From JADMII01 sp036278595 (GTDB taxonomy: Bacteria > Chloroflexota > Dehalococcoidia > DSTF01 > JACRBR01): a DNA stretch of 21,337 nucleotides. The DNA is taken from positions 1 to 21,337 of the forward strand of contig DASUKS010000147.1 in the NCBI GenBank assembly GCA_036278595.1, in the 5' to 3' direction. Positions 6,501 through 13,988 of this stretch are shown piece after piece (the first letter of the stretch is position 1; each line of letters starts with the position of its first letter). The notes under the pieces are model-generated. The model was not told the DNA's origin, made no database searches, and saw only the letters and a list, made by a program, of their open reading frames with translations. A program made the position numbers and the translations under genes.

Positions 6501-7190
6501 CTGCGACGTCTGCTCGTAGCCCCGCTTGGCATCGTCGCGCTCGTGCTGATCACGGCGTGTGGTGGCGGCGGGTCGAAGGCGACGCCCACTGCGCCGGCTG
6601 GCACGCCCACGCCGCCGGCGAGCCTCTCCGTGTTCCGGGGGTTCATCTATCCGATCGAGGGTGCGTGTCTGCCGAAGAGCGACAACCTGATGCCGAACGC
6701 CCCGCGCGATTATCGCAGCGGCACGCACGAGGGCGTCGACTTCTACCAGGTCGACAACTGCACGCAGATTGGGAAGGGGACGCCGGTGCGCGCCGCGAAG
6801 GACGGCACGGTGATCCGCGCGGACCATACATACCAGGACCTGACGCAGGCGAAGCTCGACGACCTCGACCGGCGGATCGCGGCGGGGGACACGGCGCCGG
6901 ACATCCTCGACGCCTTTCGCGGCAGGCAGGTGTGGGTCGATCACGGGAACGGCATCGTCACGCGGTACTGCCATCTCTCGGCGATCCCGGACGCGATCAA
7001 GGTGGCCACGAAGGTCGCGCAGGGCGAGGTCATCGCGGCGGTCGGGGATTCGGGGACGCCGGAGTCGATCACGGACCCCACGGCGGAGATGCACCTGCAC
7101 TTCGAGCTGCGCGCGGGCGATTCGTACCTGGGGAAGGGGCTGCCGCCGGACCAGGTGCGCCAGCTCTACGTGAACCTGTTCAGTCCCTGA
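6501..7190 (+). CDS. M23-family peptidase lipoprotein, probable CTG start
   Basis: A lipid-anchored LytM/M23 peptidoglycan endopeptidase homologue of 229 aa. Starting at CTG (6501) gives a complete lipoprotein signal RRLLVAPLGIVALVLITAC with lipobox ITA-C20, followed by a Pro/Thr-rich linker (about 21-42). The M23 domain keeps its zinc ligands and catalytic histidines: H76 and D80 in HEGVDF, H158 in RYCHLS, H198 and H200 in MHLHFEL. An in-frame TGA at 6480 and the absence of any ATG, GTG or TTG between it and 6543 leave CTG 6501 as the only start that keeps the signal. GGAAGG lies 8 nt before it. GTG 6543 would cut the signal in half. It likely remodels cell wall or is a regulatory M23 protein. 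Confidence 0.8.
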   Translation: MRRLLVAPLGIVALVLITACGGGGSKATPTAPAGTPTPPASLSVFRGFIYPIEGACLPKSDNLMPNAPRDYRSGTHEGVDFYQVDNCTQIGKGTPVRAAKDGTVIRADHTYQDLTQAKLDDLDRRIAAGDTAPDILDAFRGRQVWVDHGNGIVTRYCHLSAIPDAIKVATKVAQGEVIAAVGDSGTPESITDPTAEMHLHFELRAGDSYLGKGLPPDQVRQLYVNLFSP

Positions 7191-7361
7191 TTACGGCAAT
7201 TTCACAGGTTACCGAGTGCCCGGCGCGTTCAGCCGAGGGCGCGCCCGATTGGAGCCTGCCTTCCGGAAGCTGTCAGAATGTATGCCGGTGCAGGGATGCG
7301 CCCGGGTGCGCGCCCCGTCGCGCATCTCGCGAGCATGCGGCGGGCGTGAGCGAAACGCGCG

Positions 7362-8048
7362 GTGACTGACCCCAACCAGGAGCAGATCGACGAGCAATCG
7401 GGCGTAGAAGAGCGCCCACAGAACCGGCGCGAGTGGGCGGGGCCGCTGCGCAGCCTCGTGCTGCCGTTGCTCATCGTGGCCACGATCGTCGGCGTGCTGT
7501 TCTACCTGGAGAAGCGCGACACGGGCGGTGCGGCGGGGTCGAGCGGGTACGGTACGGTGGCGCTGCCCGCGAATGCGAACACGACCGGGCGATCGCCTTC
7601 GAGCGATGTCGGGCGGGCCGCGCCGGACTTCGTGCTCGAGAAGCCGGACGGGACGACGCTGCGGCTGAGCGACCTGCGCGGCAAGCCGGTGGTCGTGAAC
7701 TTCTGGGCGTCGTGGTGCACGGAGTGCCGGCAGGAGATGCCGGACATCGTGCGGGCCTACGACGCGAACGCGGCCACGGGGCTCGTGGTGGTGGGGGTCG
7801 ACCTGCAAGAGAACGCGGACGCGGTGCAGCAGTTCGCGCGGGAGTTCGGCATGAAGTACCCGCTCGTCATCGATCGCAACGGTGGCGTCGCCGACACGTG
7901 GCGGATCGGCGGGCCGGTCGAGGGGATCCCGTCGTCGTACTTCATCGACCCGAACGGAATCGTGCAGGCACGCTCGTACGGGCCGATGACGCCGCAGGCG
8001 ATCGCGGACAACCTGGCGAAGATCATGCCGGCCGGGGCGGGCGCATGA
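7362..8048 (+). CDS. resA: Membrane-anchored thioredoxin-like protein (TlpA/ResA type)
   Basis: A 228-aa extracytoplasmic thiol-disulfide oxidoreductase that reduces the CxxCH cysteines of apocytochrome c before heme attachment. Seen: a cytosolic head (1-27), one signal-anchor helix (about 30-49, SLVLPLLIVATIVGVLFYL), a linker, then an AhpC/TSA-redoxin fold with active site W118-C119-T-E-C122 in NFWASWCTECRQEMPD and cis-proline P190 in VEGIPSSYFID. The CTEC motif is an unusual dipeptide for ResA (usually CEPC). The GTG start at 7362 has only a weak ribosome site. Its stop overlaps the ResB start (ATGA), which ties it to cytochrome c maturation System II. Confidence 0.88.
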   Translation: MTDPNQEQIDEQSGVEERPQNRREWAGPLRSLVLPLLIVATIVGVLFYLEKRDTGGAAGSSGYGTVALPANANTTGRSPSSDVGRAAPDFVLEKPDGTTLRLSDLRGKPVVVNFWASWCTECRQEMPDIVRAYDANAATGLVVVGVDLQENADAVQQFAREFGMKYPLVIDRNGGVADTWRIGGPVEGIPSSYFIDPNGIVQARSYGPMTPQAIADNLAKIMPAGAGA

Positions 8049-9703
8049 CGGCTGCGAACACCGCGCGCGTGCGCGACCGGCGGCGCTCCTTCGACCTGTT
8101 CCAGCCGATCTGGCGGATGCTGACATCGGTCCGGATCGCCGTGGGGTTGATCGCCCTGCTGGCCGCGCTCGGGCTGATGGGCGTGATCATCCCGCAGGTG
8201 CCCGAGGCGATGCGGGGCAACGTCGCCGCGACGCAGGGTTGGGTCGATGCGGAACGCGGGACGTTCGGGCCCCTGACGGACCCGATGTACCGGCTCGGGC
8301 TGTTCTCGGTGTTCCACGCGAAGTGGTTCCTCATCGCACTGGGCTTCCTGGTCGTGAACGTCAGCGTCTGCACGTTCAATCGCTGGTCGCCGACGTTCCG
8401 CAACGTCTTCCGGCCGCCGCGTCGCGTGCCGGACACGTTCTTCGAACGTGCGCATAACCGGGTGGAGCTCGCACCGGTCGATGCGAACGCGGCCGCGGCG
8501 ACGCTGCGGCGCGGGCGGTTCAAGGTGCAGCGGGACGAGGAGAACGGGGCCACGTACCTGTTCGCGGACAGGTACCCGTGGACGCAGCTCGCGACGTTCG
8601 TCAGCCACCTGGCGCTGATCCTGTTCATCTCCGGCGGGCTGATCACGCACCTGACGGGGTTCACGGCGGACATCTTCGCGGGCGAAGGGACGACGAGCCC
8701 GGTGTTCGCTGTGCGGAACGCGAACCAGCTGCAGGTGCGCATCGACCAGGCGATCGGGAAGTTCGGGGCGGCGGGGAACGCGCTGGACTACCGGACGCAC
8801 CTGACGATCTTCAAGAACGGCCAGCAGGTCGCGAGCGGCTTCACGACCGTCAACGACCCGATGAAGTACGGCGGCTATCGCTTCCACCAGGTCGCCTACC
8901 AGCCGTGGGGCGCGCGGCTCGTCATGCGCGACGCCACGACGGGCAACGTGGTATTCGACGAGACCTTCCCCATGCAGGACACGACGGCCGCGCCGCGCGT
9001 CACGATCACCGACGCGAGCGGGAAGACGCTGCTGTCTGACATCGTCGCGCCGACGGACTTCCTCGAGAGCGCGAGCGGCGGGCTGGTGACCGTGCCCGGG
9101 ACAGGCAAGACGATCTGGCTCGGCATCACGCCGAAGGGGCAGGACGCCTGGCAGTTGGTGGCATTCGACCCGCAGGGTGGCGGCGAGGGGGCGCAGGCGC
9201 GCATCGACCAAAACGGGTCCGCTGCGATCAGCGGCATGCAGGTGCGGTTCGACTCCGTGACGCTATTGCCTTCGGCGCTCGGCGTCGGCGTGCCGGGCAC
9301 GGACGCGAAGTCACAGCTGCTGGCGGAGATGACGACGGGCCCAGACGGCCAGCAGGCGCTGATGCTCGTCGGCGCGAACCGGCCCGCGATCGCGCTCGCG
9401 GCGAACCAGCCGACGACGGTCGGGGACTATGAATACCAGTTCTCGGGTGTGAAGCACTTCGCGGGGATCGCGGTGAAGAAAGACCATGGGGCGACGTTCA
9501 TCTGGGTCGCCACCGCTATGCTCCTTCTCGGGCTTGCGCTAACCTTCTATGTGCCGCGCCGAAGGCTCTGGATGAAGCTCACCAACGAACGAACCCAGGT
9601 GGCTGCGCTCGCCGAGAAGAGCGGCGGATTCGAGAAGGACATGAGGACCCTCGCGACACGGTTAGGCGTGCCCGTGCCGCCGGAACTCGAGGAGGAGCGC
9701 TAG
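8045..9703 (+). CDS. resB: Cytochrome c biogenesis protein ResB/Ccs1
   Basis: A 552-aa System II heme-handling membrane protein that, with CcsA/ResC, exports heme and attaches it to apocytochrome c outside the membrane. Seen: helices at about 29-49, 92-110, 182-204 and 484-503, with a large outside domain (about 210-480) between helices 3 and 4 as in all ResB. Helix 3 contains H188 (FVSHLALILF), and the outside domain ends with H471 (GVKHFAG), in positions of the conserved heme-ligand histidines. The text GGYRFHQVAYQPWG is a family signature. The ATG at 8045 overlaps the resA stop. The frame is open further upstream, but that is overlap with resA. No ccsA is next to it, so the partner must be encoded elsewhere. 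Confidence 0.93.
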   Translation: MTAANTARVRDRRRSFDLFQPIWRMLTSVRIAVGLIALLAALGLMGVIIPQVPEAMRGNVAATQGWVDAERGTFGPLTDPMYRLGLFSVFHAKWFLIALGFLVVNVSVCTFNRWSPTFRNVFRPPRRVPDTFFERAHNRVELAPVDANAAAATLRRGRFKVQRDEENGATYLFADRYPWTQLATFVSHLALILFISGGLITHLTGFTADIFAGEGTTSPVFAVRNANQLQVRIDQAIGKFGAAGNALDYRTHLTIFKNGQQVASGFTTVNDPMKYGGYRFHQVAYQPWGARLVMRDATTGNVVFDETFPMQDTTAAPRVTITDASGKTLLSDIVAPTDFLESASGGLVTVPGTGKTIWLGITPKGQDAWQLVAFDPQGGGEGAQARIDQNGSAAISGMQVRFDSVTLLPSALGVGVPGTDAKSQLLAEMTTGPDGQQALMLVGANRPAIALAANQPTTVGDYEYQFSGVKHFAGIAVKKDHGATFIWVATAMLLLGLALTFYVPRRRLWMKLTNERTQVAALAEKSGGFEKDMRTLATRLGVPVPPELEEER

Positions 9704-10596
9704 TGCCCGCGTTGCTGCATCTGCTGACGATCACGATCGGCTGGAACCCGAACATCGCGAAGTTCGGGGGTCTGCAGTTGACGTGGCACGGCGTGTTCAC
9801 GGCCGTCGGGATCGCGGCGGGCGTGTACCTGGGCGTCTGGCTGGCGCGGCGCGAGGGGTTCACCGAGGACGACGGCTACAGCATCGCGCTGGTCGGCGTG
9901 CCGGCGGGCATCATCGGCGCGCGGGCGATGTTCGTGCTCGAGAACCGCGCGGCGTTCGAGGGTCGCTGGCTCGATGTCTTCCGCATCAACGAAGGCGGCA
10001 TAACGCTCTACGGCGCCGTCATCGGCGGCGTCGCGGCGGCGGCGATCTACGGCTGGTTCCGCAAGATGCCGGTGATGCGCGGGCTCGATGTCGCGGGCTT
10101 CGGCCTGCTGCTCGGCATGGCGATCGGGCGCATCGGCGACCTGATCAACGGCGAGCACGTCGCGAAGGTCACGCACCTGCCGTGGGGCGTCGTCTACACC
10201 AACCCCGAGAGCCCGAGTTGGCAGAAGTACGTGGCTCAGGGGCTGCCCCCGACGCACCCGGCGACGACGTACGAGATGATCGGCGACCTGCTGATCATCG
10301 GCATCATGGCGGTGATCTTCGTCAAGCTGTGGCGCACGCGGCCGGGCGTCACGTTCTTCACCGGCGTCGTGCTGTATTCGGCGATGCGGTTCGGGGTGAG
10401 CTACCTGCGCATCGACTCGCTGAACGTCGTGAAGGACTGGATGACGTTCCCGCAGGTGACGGCGATGGGCGTCTGGGCGATCGGCATGGTGGGGTTGGCG
10501 TACACGCTGCTGCGCAAGCCGGAGCCGGACAAGATCACGCCGGCGAGGCCGGCCACGCAGACGCCGACCAGCCCGCGCACGACGGTCGAAGCGTGA
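9703..10596 (+). CDS. lgt: Prolipoprotein diacylglyceryl transferase
   Basis: A 297-aa polytopic inner-membrane enzyme that transfers diacylglycerol from phosphatidylglycerol to the lipobox cysteine of prolipoproteins. Seen: the Lgt signature GRIGDLINGEH (142-152), the early W-H29-G motif in the first helices, GAR (72-74), and GGITLYGAVIGG (98-109), which has Tyr where E. coli has the H103 region; this is common in Gram-positive-type Lgt. Seven or so hydrophobic segments are visible, and the last 25 residues are a Pro/Thr-rich tail. The GTG start shares a base with the resB stop (TAGTG) and follows GAGGAGGAG. Its clients include the M23 lipoprotein and the binding protein in this window. Confidence 0.95.
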   Translation: MPALLHLLTITIGWNPNIAKFGGLQLTWHGVFTAVGIAAGVYLGVWLARREGFTEDDGYSIALVGVPAGIIGARAMFVLENRAAFEGRWLDVFRINEGGITLYGAVIGGVAAAAIYGWFRKMPVMRGLDVAGFGLLLGMAIGRIGDLINGEHVAKVTHLPWGVVYTNPESPSWQKYVAQGLPPTHPATTYEMIGDLLIIGIMAVIFVKLWRTRPGVTFFTGVVLYSAMRFGVSYLRIDSLNVVKDWMTFPQVTAMGVWAIGMVGLAYTLLRKPEPDKITPARPATQTPTSPRTTVEA

Positions 10597-10841
10597 CGCG
10601 CGAGATCACGCTCTTCACACGACAGGACTGTGGCCTCTGCCACGAGGCCGCGGCTGATCTCCGGACGCTCCAGCACGAGCTCGACTTCGCGCTCGTCGAG
10701 CGCGACATCGACGCCGATCCAGACCTGCGATCCCGCTACAACGAGCGGGTGCCGGTGATCGCGGCGGGCGACGAGGTGATCGCGGAGTCGCCGATCGACA
10801 TCGACGCGCTGCGCAGGCATCTCGCCGCCGTCCTTCGCTGA
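10593..10841 (+). CDS. Glutaredoxin-like thiol protein
   Basis: A compact 82-aa thioredoxin-fold protein of the glutaredoxin-like (DUF836/PF05768) type. It has a CGLC redox pair (C13, C16) in LFTRQDCGLCHEA and the cis-proline motif RVPVIAAGDEVIAES. The GTG start overlaps the lgt TGA (GTGA), so it is the last gene of the resA-resB-lgt unit. No signal peptide is present, so it acts in the cytosol. A role as electron donor or partner in thiol handling for the cytochrome c or lipoprotein pathway is inferred from position only. The GTG at 10593 is chosen because the frame upstream is lgt overlap. Confidence 0.85.
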   Translation: MTREITLFTRQDCGLCHEAAADLRTLQHELDFALVERDIDADPDLRSRYNERVPVIAAGDEVIAESPIDIDALRRHLAAVLR

Positions 10842-10848
10842 GCACGCT

Positions 10849-10900
10849 CGTTTCGACCGAACGTTTCGCTTTTCGCAGTGAGCCTCGCCCTTTCGCAGTC
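10849..10900 (+). repeat. TTTCG-containing direct repeats
   Basis: CGTTTCG occurs at 10849-10855 and 10862-10868. The longer unit TTTCGCAGT occurs at 10871-10879 and 10891-10899, exactly 20 bp apart, about two helical turns. This could be tandem regulator sites on one DNA face. Confidence 0.5.
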
Positions 10901-10989
10901 ACTTGTTTGATTGCACGCGCGCTGCCGGGTGTACCGCGCGCGCACGTTCGCGCGAGTGCATTCGTGGGTGCACTTTCTGATACGCGGCG

Positions 10990-11011
10990 TGTGATCGTGC
11001 GCACGATCACA
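10990..11011. promoter_or_regulatory. Perfect 22-bp palindrome, probable operator
   Basis: The 20-bp core GTGATCGTGCGCACGATCAC (10991-11010) is a perfect dyad, extended by a T/A pair on each side to 22 bp. It has no loop and no T-run, which argues against a terminator. The symmetrical TGTGATC halves look like a dimeric regulator site, for example GntR/FadR-like. It lies 157 bp upstream of the importer binding-protein gene. Confidence 0.6.
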
Positions 11012-11030
11012 AACAAAAACGTCAGTACGA

Positions 11031-11050
11031 CTTAGCGGACGCTAACTAAG
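11031..11050. promoter_or_regulatory. Overlapping inverted repeats upstream of the importer
   Basis: TTAGCG-GA-CGCTAA (11032-11045) is a perfect 6-bp dyad. The wider arms CTTAG (11031-11035) and CTAAG (11046-11050) form a second, offset dyad. A second operator close to the promoter is possible. Confidence 0.4.
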
Positions 11051-11167
11051 CCATCACCAGACGTCATGAAAAAAAGATGCCGAATGGCCCTCTCGTAGCG
11101 CGACGAAACCCGATTTAACGTAGTAGACTCGACGACGGAGAGACGGGTGCATTAGAGGGAGGACACC

Positions 11168-12973
11168 ATGGCGGAGACCGGATCCTACTGGGACCGGATC
11201 GTGTCGCAGCGCGTGAGCCGGCGGCGCGCACTGCAGATGGCCGCGATCGGCGGCGCCTCGGCCGGAGCCATCGCCGTCGTCGGTTGCGGCGGCAGCAGCA
11301 GCGACAACAAGACGCCCGGCAGTGGCAGCACGCCGTCCTCCGGCGGGACGCAGGGATCGCAGAAGCCGCTCCTCGGCGGCACGTGGCGCGGCGCGCTGAA
11401 CGACCCGCAGAGCAAATTCGACGCGCAGAAGTTCCCGACGTTCACGGTGCAGGGCATCAACTCATTCTCGTACAGCCGTCTGCTGAGGTCGGCGTCGGCG
11501 CTGAATGATCCGACCACGCCTGACATCGACCTGAAGGAATCGGACTGGTACCGGCCGGTGCCGGACCTCGCGTCGAAGTTCGAGAACCCGGACCCGACAA
11601 CGTTCATCTTCACGCTGCAGGACGGCGCGAAGTGGCACAACATCGATCCCCTGAACGGACGCGCGGTGACGCCGGACGACATCGTGCAGTCGTTCAACTA
11701 CTACCGCACCGCGCGCCCGGACAAGGGCAAGAACCTGGACTCCGTCGACAGCGTGACGGCGACGGGCGCGAACCAGGTGACGTTCAAGCTGAAGGAATCG
11801 TTCGGACCGTTCACGATCATCATCTCCTCGCCGAGCGACCTCTGGATCTACGCGCCGGAGATGATCAACAACCCGGACAAGCTGAACAGCACCATGATCG
11901 GCACCGGGCCGTTCGTGATGAAGGGCTACCAGCAGGGCGTGTCGATGCAGTTCGACAAGAACGCCGACTGGTGGGAGAAGGACGCGCAGGGCAACCCGGT
12001 GCCGTACGTCGACAAACTGAACTTCCCGGTGATCCCGGACAAGAACAACGAGTTCAGCCAGTTCACCGCGGGCAAGCTGGAGGGGATCACGCTCCCGGCG
12101 GAGCTGGTCGACCCGCTGAAGCAGCAGAAGAGCGACGCGATCGTCACCCAGTCGATCGCGAACCTGCTGAACTTCCTGTTCTTCCCGCCGGCGGCGTACG
12201 ACTCGAAGGAGCCGCCGTTCAACGACGAGCGCGTGCGCCAGGCCGTGTCCATGGCGATCGACCGCGAGGCGCTGATCGGACTCGCGTCGGGCGACACCGG
12301 CGGCAAGAAGCACAACCTGATCAACGCCGGCTTCCTCTGGTACCTGGACCCGGAGAGCAGCCAGATGGGCGATGCCGCGAAGTTCTTCAAACGCGACGTG
12401 CAGGCCGCGAAGCAGCTGCTGAGCGCGGCGGGGCACGACAGCCTGGACACGAAGTGGCACTACACGAACAACGCGTACGTCACCGCCGTGCCGTACTACA
12501 ACCCGCTCGCGGAAGCGATCCCGGCGATGCTGCGTGACGCGGGCATCAACGCGACGACCGTGACCCACGACTACCAGTCGGAGTGGATCAACCCGAGCGG
12601 CGGCATCTTCTACGGCGGGCTGAAGGACGGGATCGCGTTCGCGCTGGAGACGCCGGTGAACCACCCGTGGATCCAGTTCACGTACGAGTTCACGCAGGGC
12701 AATTCGCGCAACCACTCGCACATCAACGACCAGGAGATCATCGACCTGGTGAACCAGATCGGCAAGGAAACGGACTTCGACAAGGGCCGCGACCTGGCAT
12801 ACCAGGTACAGGAGAAGAACGGGCAGCACATGTACTACGTGCCGCTGGTGGGTCCGTTCGGGTTCGCGGCGCAGCAGTCGTACACCCGCACGTGGGCGGC
12901 GCCGACGAGCTACGGCATCGGCTCGGAGTCGTACCCCTACTACCAGATCGACACGACGAAGCAGAAGCTGTAA
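11168..12973 (+). CDS. ABC importer substrate-binding lipoprotein, family 5 (peptide/oligopeptide type)
   Basis: A 601-aa extracytoplasmic solute-binding protein (SBP_bac_5) that captures peptides, nickel chelates or sugars-oligomers for import. Seen: a twin-arginine-like signal VSRRRALQMAAIGGASAG ending in the lipobox AVVGC40, then a Ser/Gly/Thr linker (41-68). Family blocks follow: 'WHNIDPLNGRAVTPDDIVQSFNYYR' (about 158-182), 'GTGPFVMKGYQ', and 'NDERVRQAVSMAIDREALIGLA'. Tat export plus lipidation fits a folded lipoprotein processed by Lgt. A strong GGGAGG precedes the ATG. The two permease genes follow after a hairpin, the usual arrangement for making more binding protein than permease. The substrate cannot be read from sequence. 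Confidence 0.93.
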   Translation: MAETGSYWDRIVSQRVSRRRALQMAAIGGASAGAIAVVGCGGSSSDNKTPGSGSTPSSGGTQGSQKPLLGGTWRGALNDPQSKFDAQKFPTFTVQGINSFSYSRLLRSASALNDPTTPDIDLKESDWYRPVPDLASKFENPDPTTFIFTLQDGAKWHNIDPLNGRAVTPDDIVQSFNYYRTARPDKGKNLDSVDSVTATGANQVTFKLKESFGPFTIIISSPSDLWIYAPEMINNPDKLNSTMIGTGPFVMKGYQQGVSMQFDKNADWWEKDAQGNPVPYVDKLNFPVIPDKNNEFSQFTAGKLEGITLPAELVDPLKQQKSDAIVTQSIANLLNFLFFPPAAYDSKEPPFNDERVRQAVSMAIDREALIGLASGDTGGKKHNLINAGFLWYLDPESSQMGDAAKFFKRDVQAAKQLLSAAGHDSLDTKWHYTNNAYVTAVPYYNPLAEAIPAMLRDAGINATTVTHDYQSEWINPSGGIFYGGLKDGIAFALETPVNHPWIQFTYEFTQGNSRNHSHINDQEIIDLVNQIGKETDFDKGRDLAYQVQEKNGQHMYYVPLVGPFGFAAQQSYTRTWAAPTSYGIGSESYPYYQIDTTKQKL

Positions 12974-12985
12974 GGAAGTTGCGCA

Positions 12986-13013
12986 GAGGGGGAGGGCCGC
13001 GGCCCTCCCCCTC
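12986..13013. terminator. Strong 28-bp palindrome after the binding-protein gene
   Basis: GAGGGGGAGGGCCG (12986-12999) and CGGCCCTCCCCCTC (13000-13013) are perfect complements, a very GC-rich stem with almost no loop. There is no T-run after it. It lies 13 bp after the binding-protein stop and 17 bp before the permease start, a typical place for partial termination or mRNA 3'-end protection. Confidence 0.6.
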
Positions 13014-13030
13014 CGGCTCTCGAGGAGCCG
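13014..13030 (+). promoter_or_regulatory. Small hairpin covering the permease ribosome site
   Basis: CGGCTC (13014-13019), loop TCGAG and GAGCCG (13025-13030) form a 6-bp stem ending directly at the permease ATG. The Shine-Dalgarno GAGGAG (13022-13027) is half in the loop and half in the stem, so folding would lower permease translation. Confidence 0.45.
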
Positions 13031-13978
13031 ATGACGACCTACATCATCCGCCGCATCCTGCTGATGATCCCGACGCTGTTGCTGGTGACGGTGCTCGTGT
13101 TCCTGATCGTGCGCCTGCTGCCGGGCGACGCCGTCGAGACGATCATCGGGCAGTACACCCCGCTGACGCAGGGCGACCGCGCGGCGGTGAAGCATGAGCT
13201 TGGGCTCGACCGGCCGTGGTGGAAGCAGTACGGCGACTTCGTCGGCGGCGCGCTGCACGGCGACTTCGGCAAGTCCCTCCAGTCCCAGCAGCCGATCTCG
13301 AAGGACCTGAAGAACCGCCTGCCGGTGAGCTTCGAGCTGGGCGCGCTGGCCATCATCATCTCGATCATCATCGCGATCCCTATAGGCGTGCTGGCGGCGA
13401 TACGGCAGGACAGCATCCTCGACCAGATCGCGCGCAGCTCGTCGATCGCGATGCTCGCGATCCCGAGCTTCTGGCTGGGGACGATGATCAACGTCTACCC
13501 CAACACGTGGTTCAACTGGGCGCCACCCACGTACGTGCCCTTCCGGGAAGACCCGATGGGGAACCTGTGGTTCTTCTTCATCCCCGCGGCCGTGCTGGGC
13601 GTCGGGCTCGCGGGCGCGGTCATGCGCCTGACGCGCGCGCAGATGCTCGAGGTGCTGCGGCAGGACTACATCCGCACGGCGTGGGCGAAGGGCCTGCGCG
13701 AGCGCAGCGTCGTGATCAGGCACGCGATGAAGAACGCGATGATCCCCGTGTTGACGCTGGTAGCGCTGGAGGTGCCGATCGTGGTCGGCGGCGCGATCGT
13801 GGTGGAGACCATCTTCAGCGTGCCGGGAATGGGGTTCTACCTGGTGACCGCGGCGAACACGCACGACTATCCCGAGCTGCAGGCGGTGACGCTGCTGCTC
13901 GCGCTGGTCGTCGTCGTCTCGAACCTGCTGGTGGACGTGGCGTACGCCTACCTCGACCCGCGGATCCGGTACAGCTAG
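13031..13978 (+). CDS. ABC importer permease, DppB/OppB type
   Basis: A 315-aa inner-membrane permease subunit. Seen: the N-terminal family text TTYIIRRILLMIPTLLLVT (residues 2-20) with helix 1, the extracytoplasmic stretch GDFGKSLQSQQPI (78-90), five further helices (about 103-124, 136-156, 178-200, 238-258, 286-306), and an EAA coupling loop around residues 208-235 (QDYIRTAWAKGL...HAMKNAM) that would dock the ATPase. The ending LDPRIRY is typical of the family. It follows the binding protein and precedes the second permease by 10 bp. The length is normal. The substrate class follows the binding protein, so dipeptide/oligopeptide or nickel type. Confidence 0.94.
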   Translation: MTTYIIRRILLMIPTLLLVTVLVFLIVRLLPGDAVETIIGQYTPLTQGDRAAVKHELGLDRPWWKQYGDFVGGALHGDFGKSLQSQQPISKDLKNRLPVSFELGALAIIISIIIAIPIGVLAAIRQDSILDQIARSSSIAMLAIPSFWLGTMINVYPNTWFNWAPPTYVPFREDPMGNLWFFFIPAAVLGVGLAGAVMRLTRAQMLEVLRQDYIRTAWAKGLRERSVVIRHAMKNAMIPVLTLVALEVPIVVGGAIVVETIFSVPGMGFYLVTAANTHDYPELQAVTLLLALVVVVSNLLVDVAYAYLDPRIRYS

Positions 13979-13988
13979 GGAGCGGGCA

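Larger units (their letters stand above)
10842..11167. promoter_or_regulatory. 326-bp regulatory gap before the ABC importer
   Basis: No gene is visible. The stretch is clearly richer in A+T than its neighbours. It holds TTTCG-type direct repeats (10849-10900), a long perfect palindrome (10990-11011), overlapping inverted repeats (11031-11050) and a GGGAGG ribosome site before the 11168 start. A weak TAGACT -10-like box sits at 11124-11129 with no convincing -35, so the promoter itself is uncertain. The concentration of dyads suggests that one or more regulators act on the importer. Confidence 0.55.

Noticed and set aside
7433..8044. Upstream extension of the ResB frame
   Set aside because: This stretch is overlap with the resA gene in another frame. 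ResB begins normally at ATG 8045 with an ATGA overlap.
10990..11011. CRP/FNR site or intrinsic terminator
   Set aside because: The TGTGA/TCACA halves are 12 bp apart instead of 6, so it is not a standard CRP site. A loopless palindrome without a T-run does not make a good terminator.
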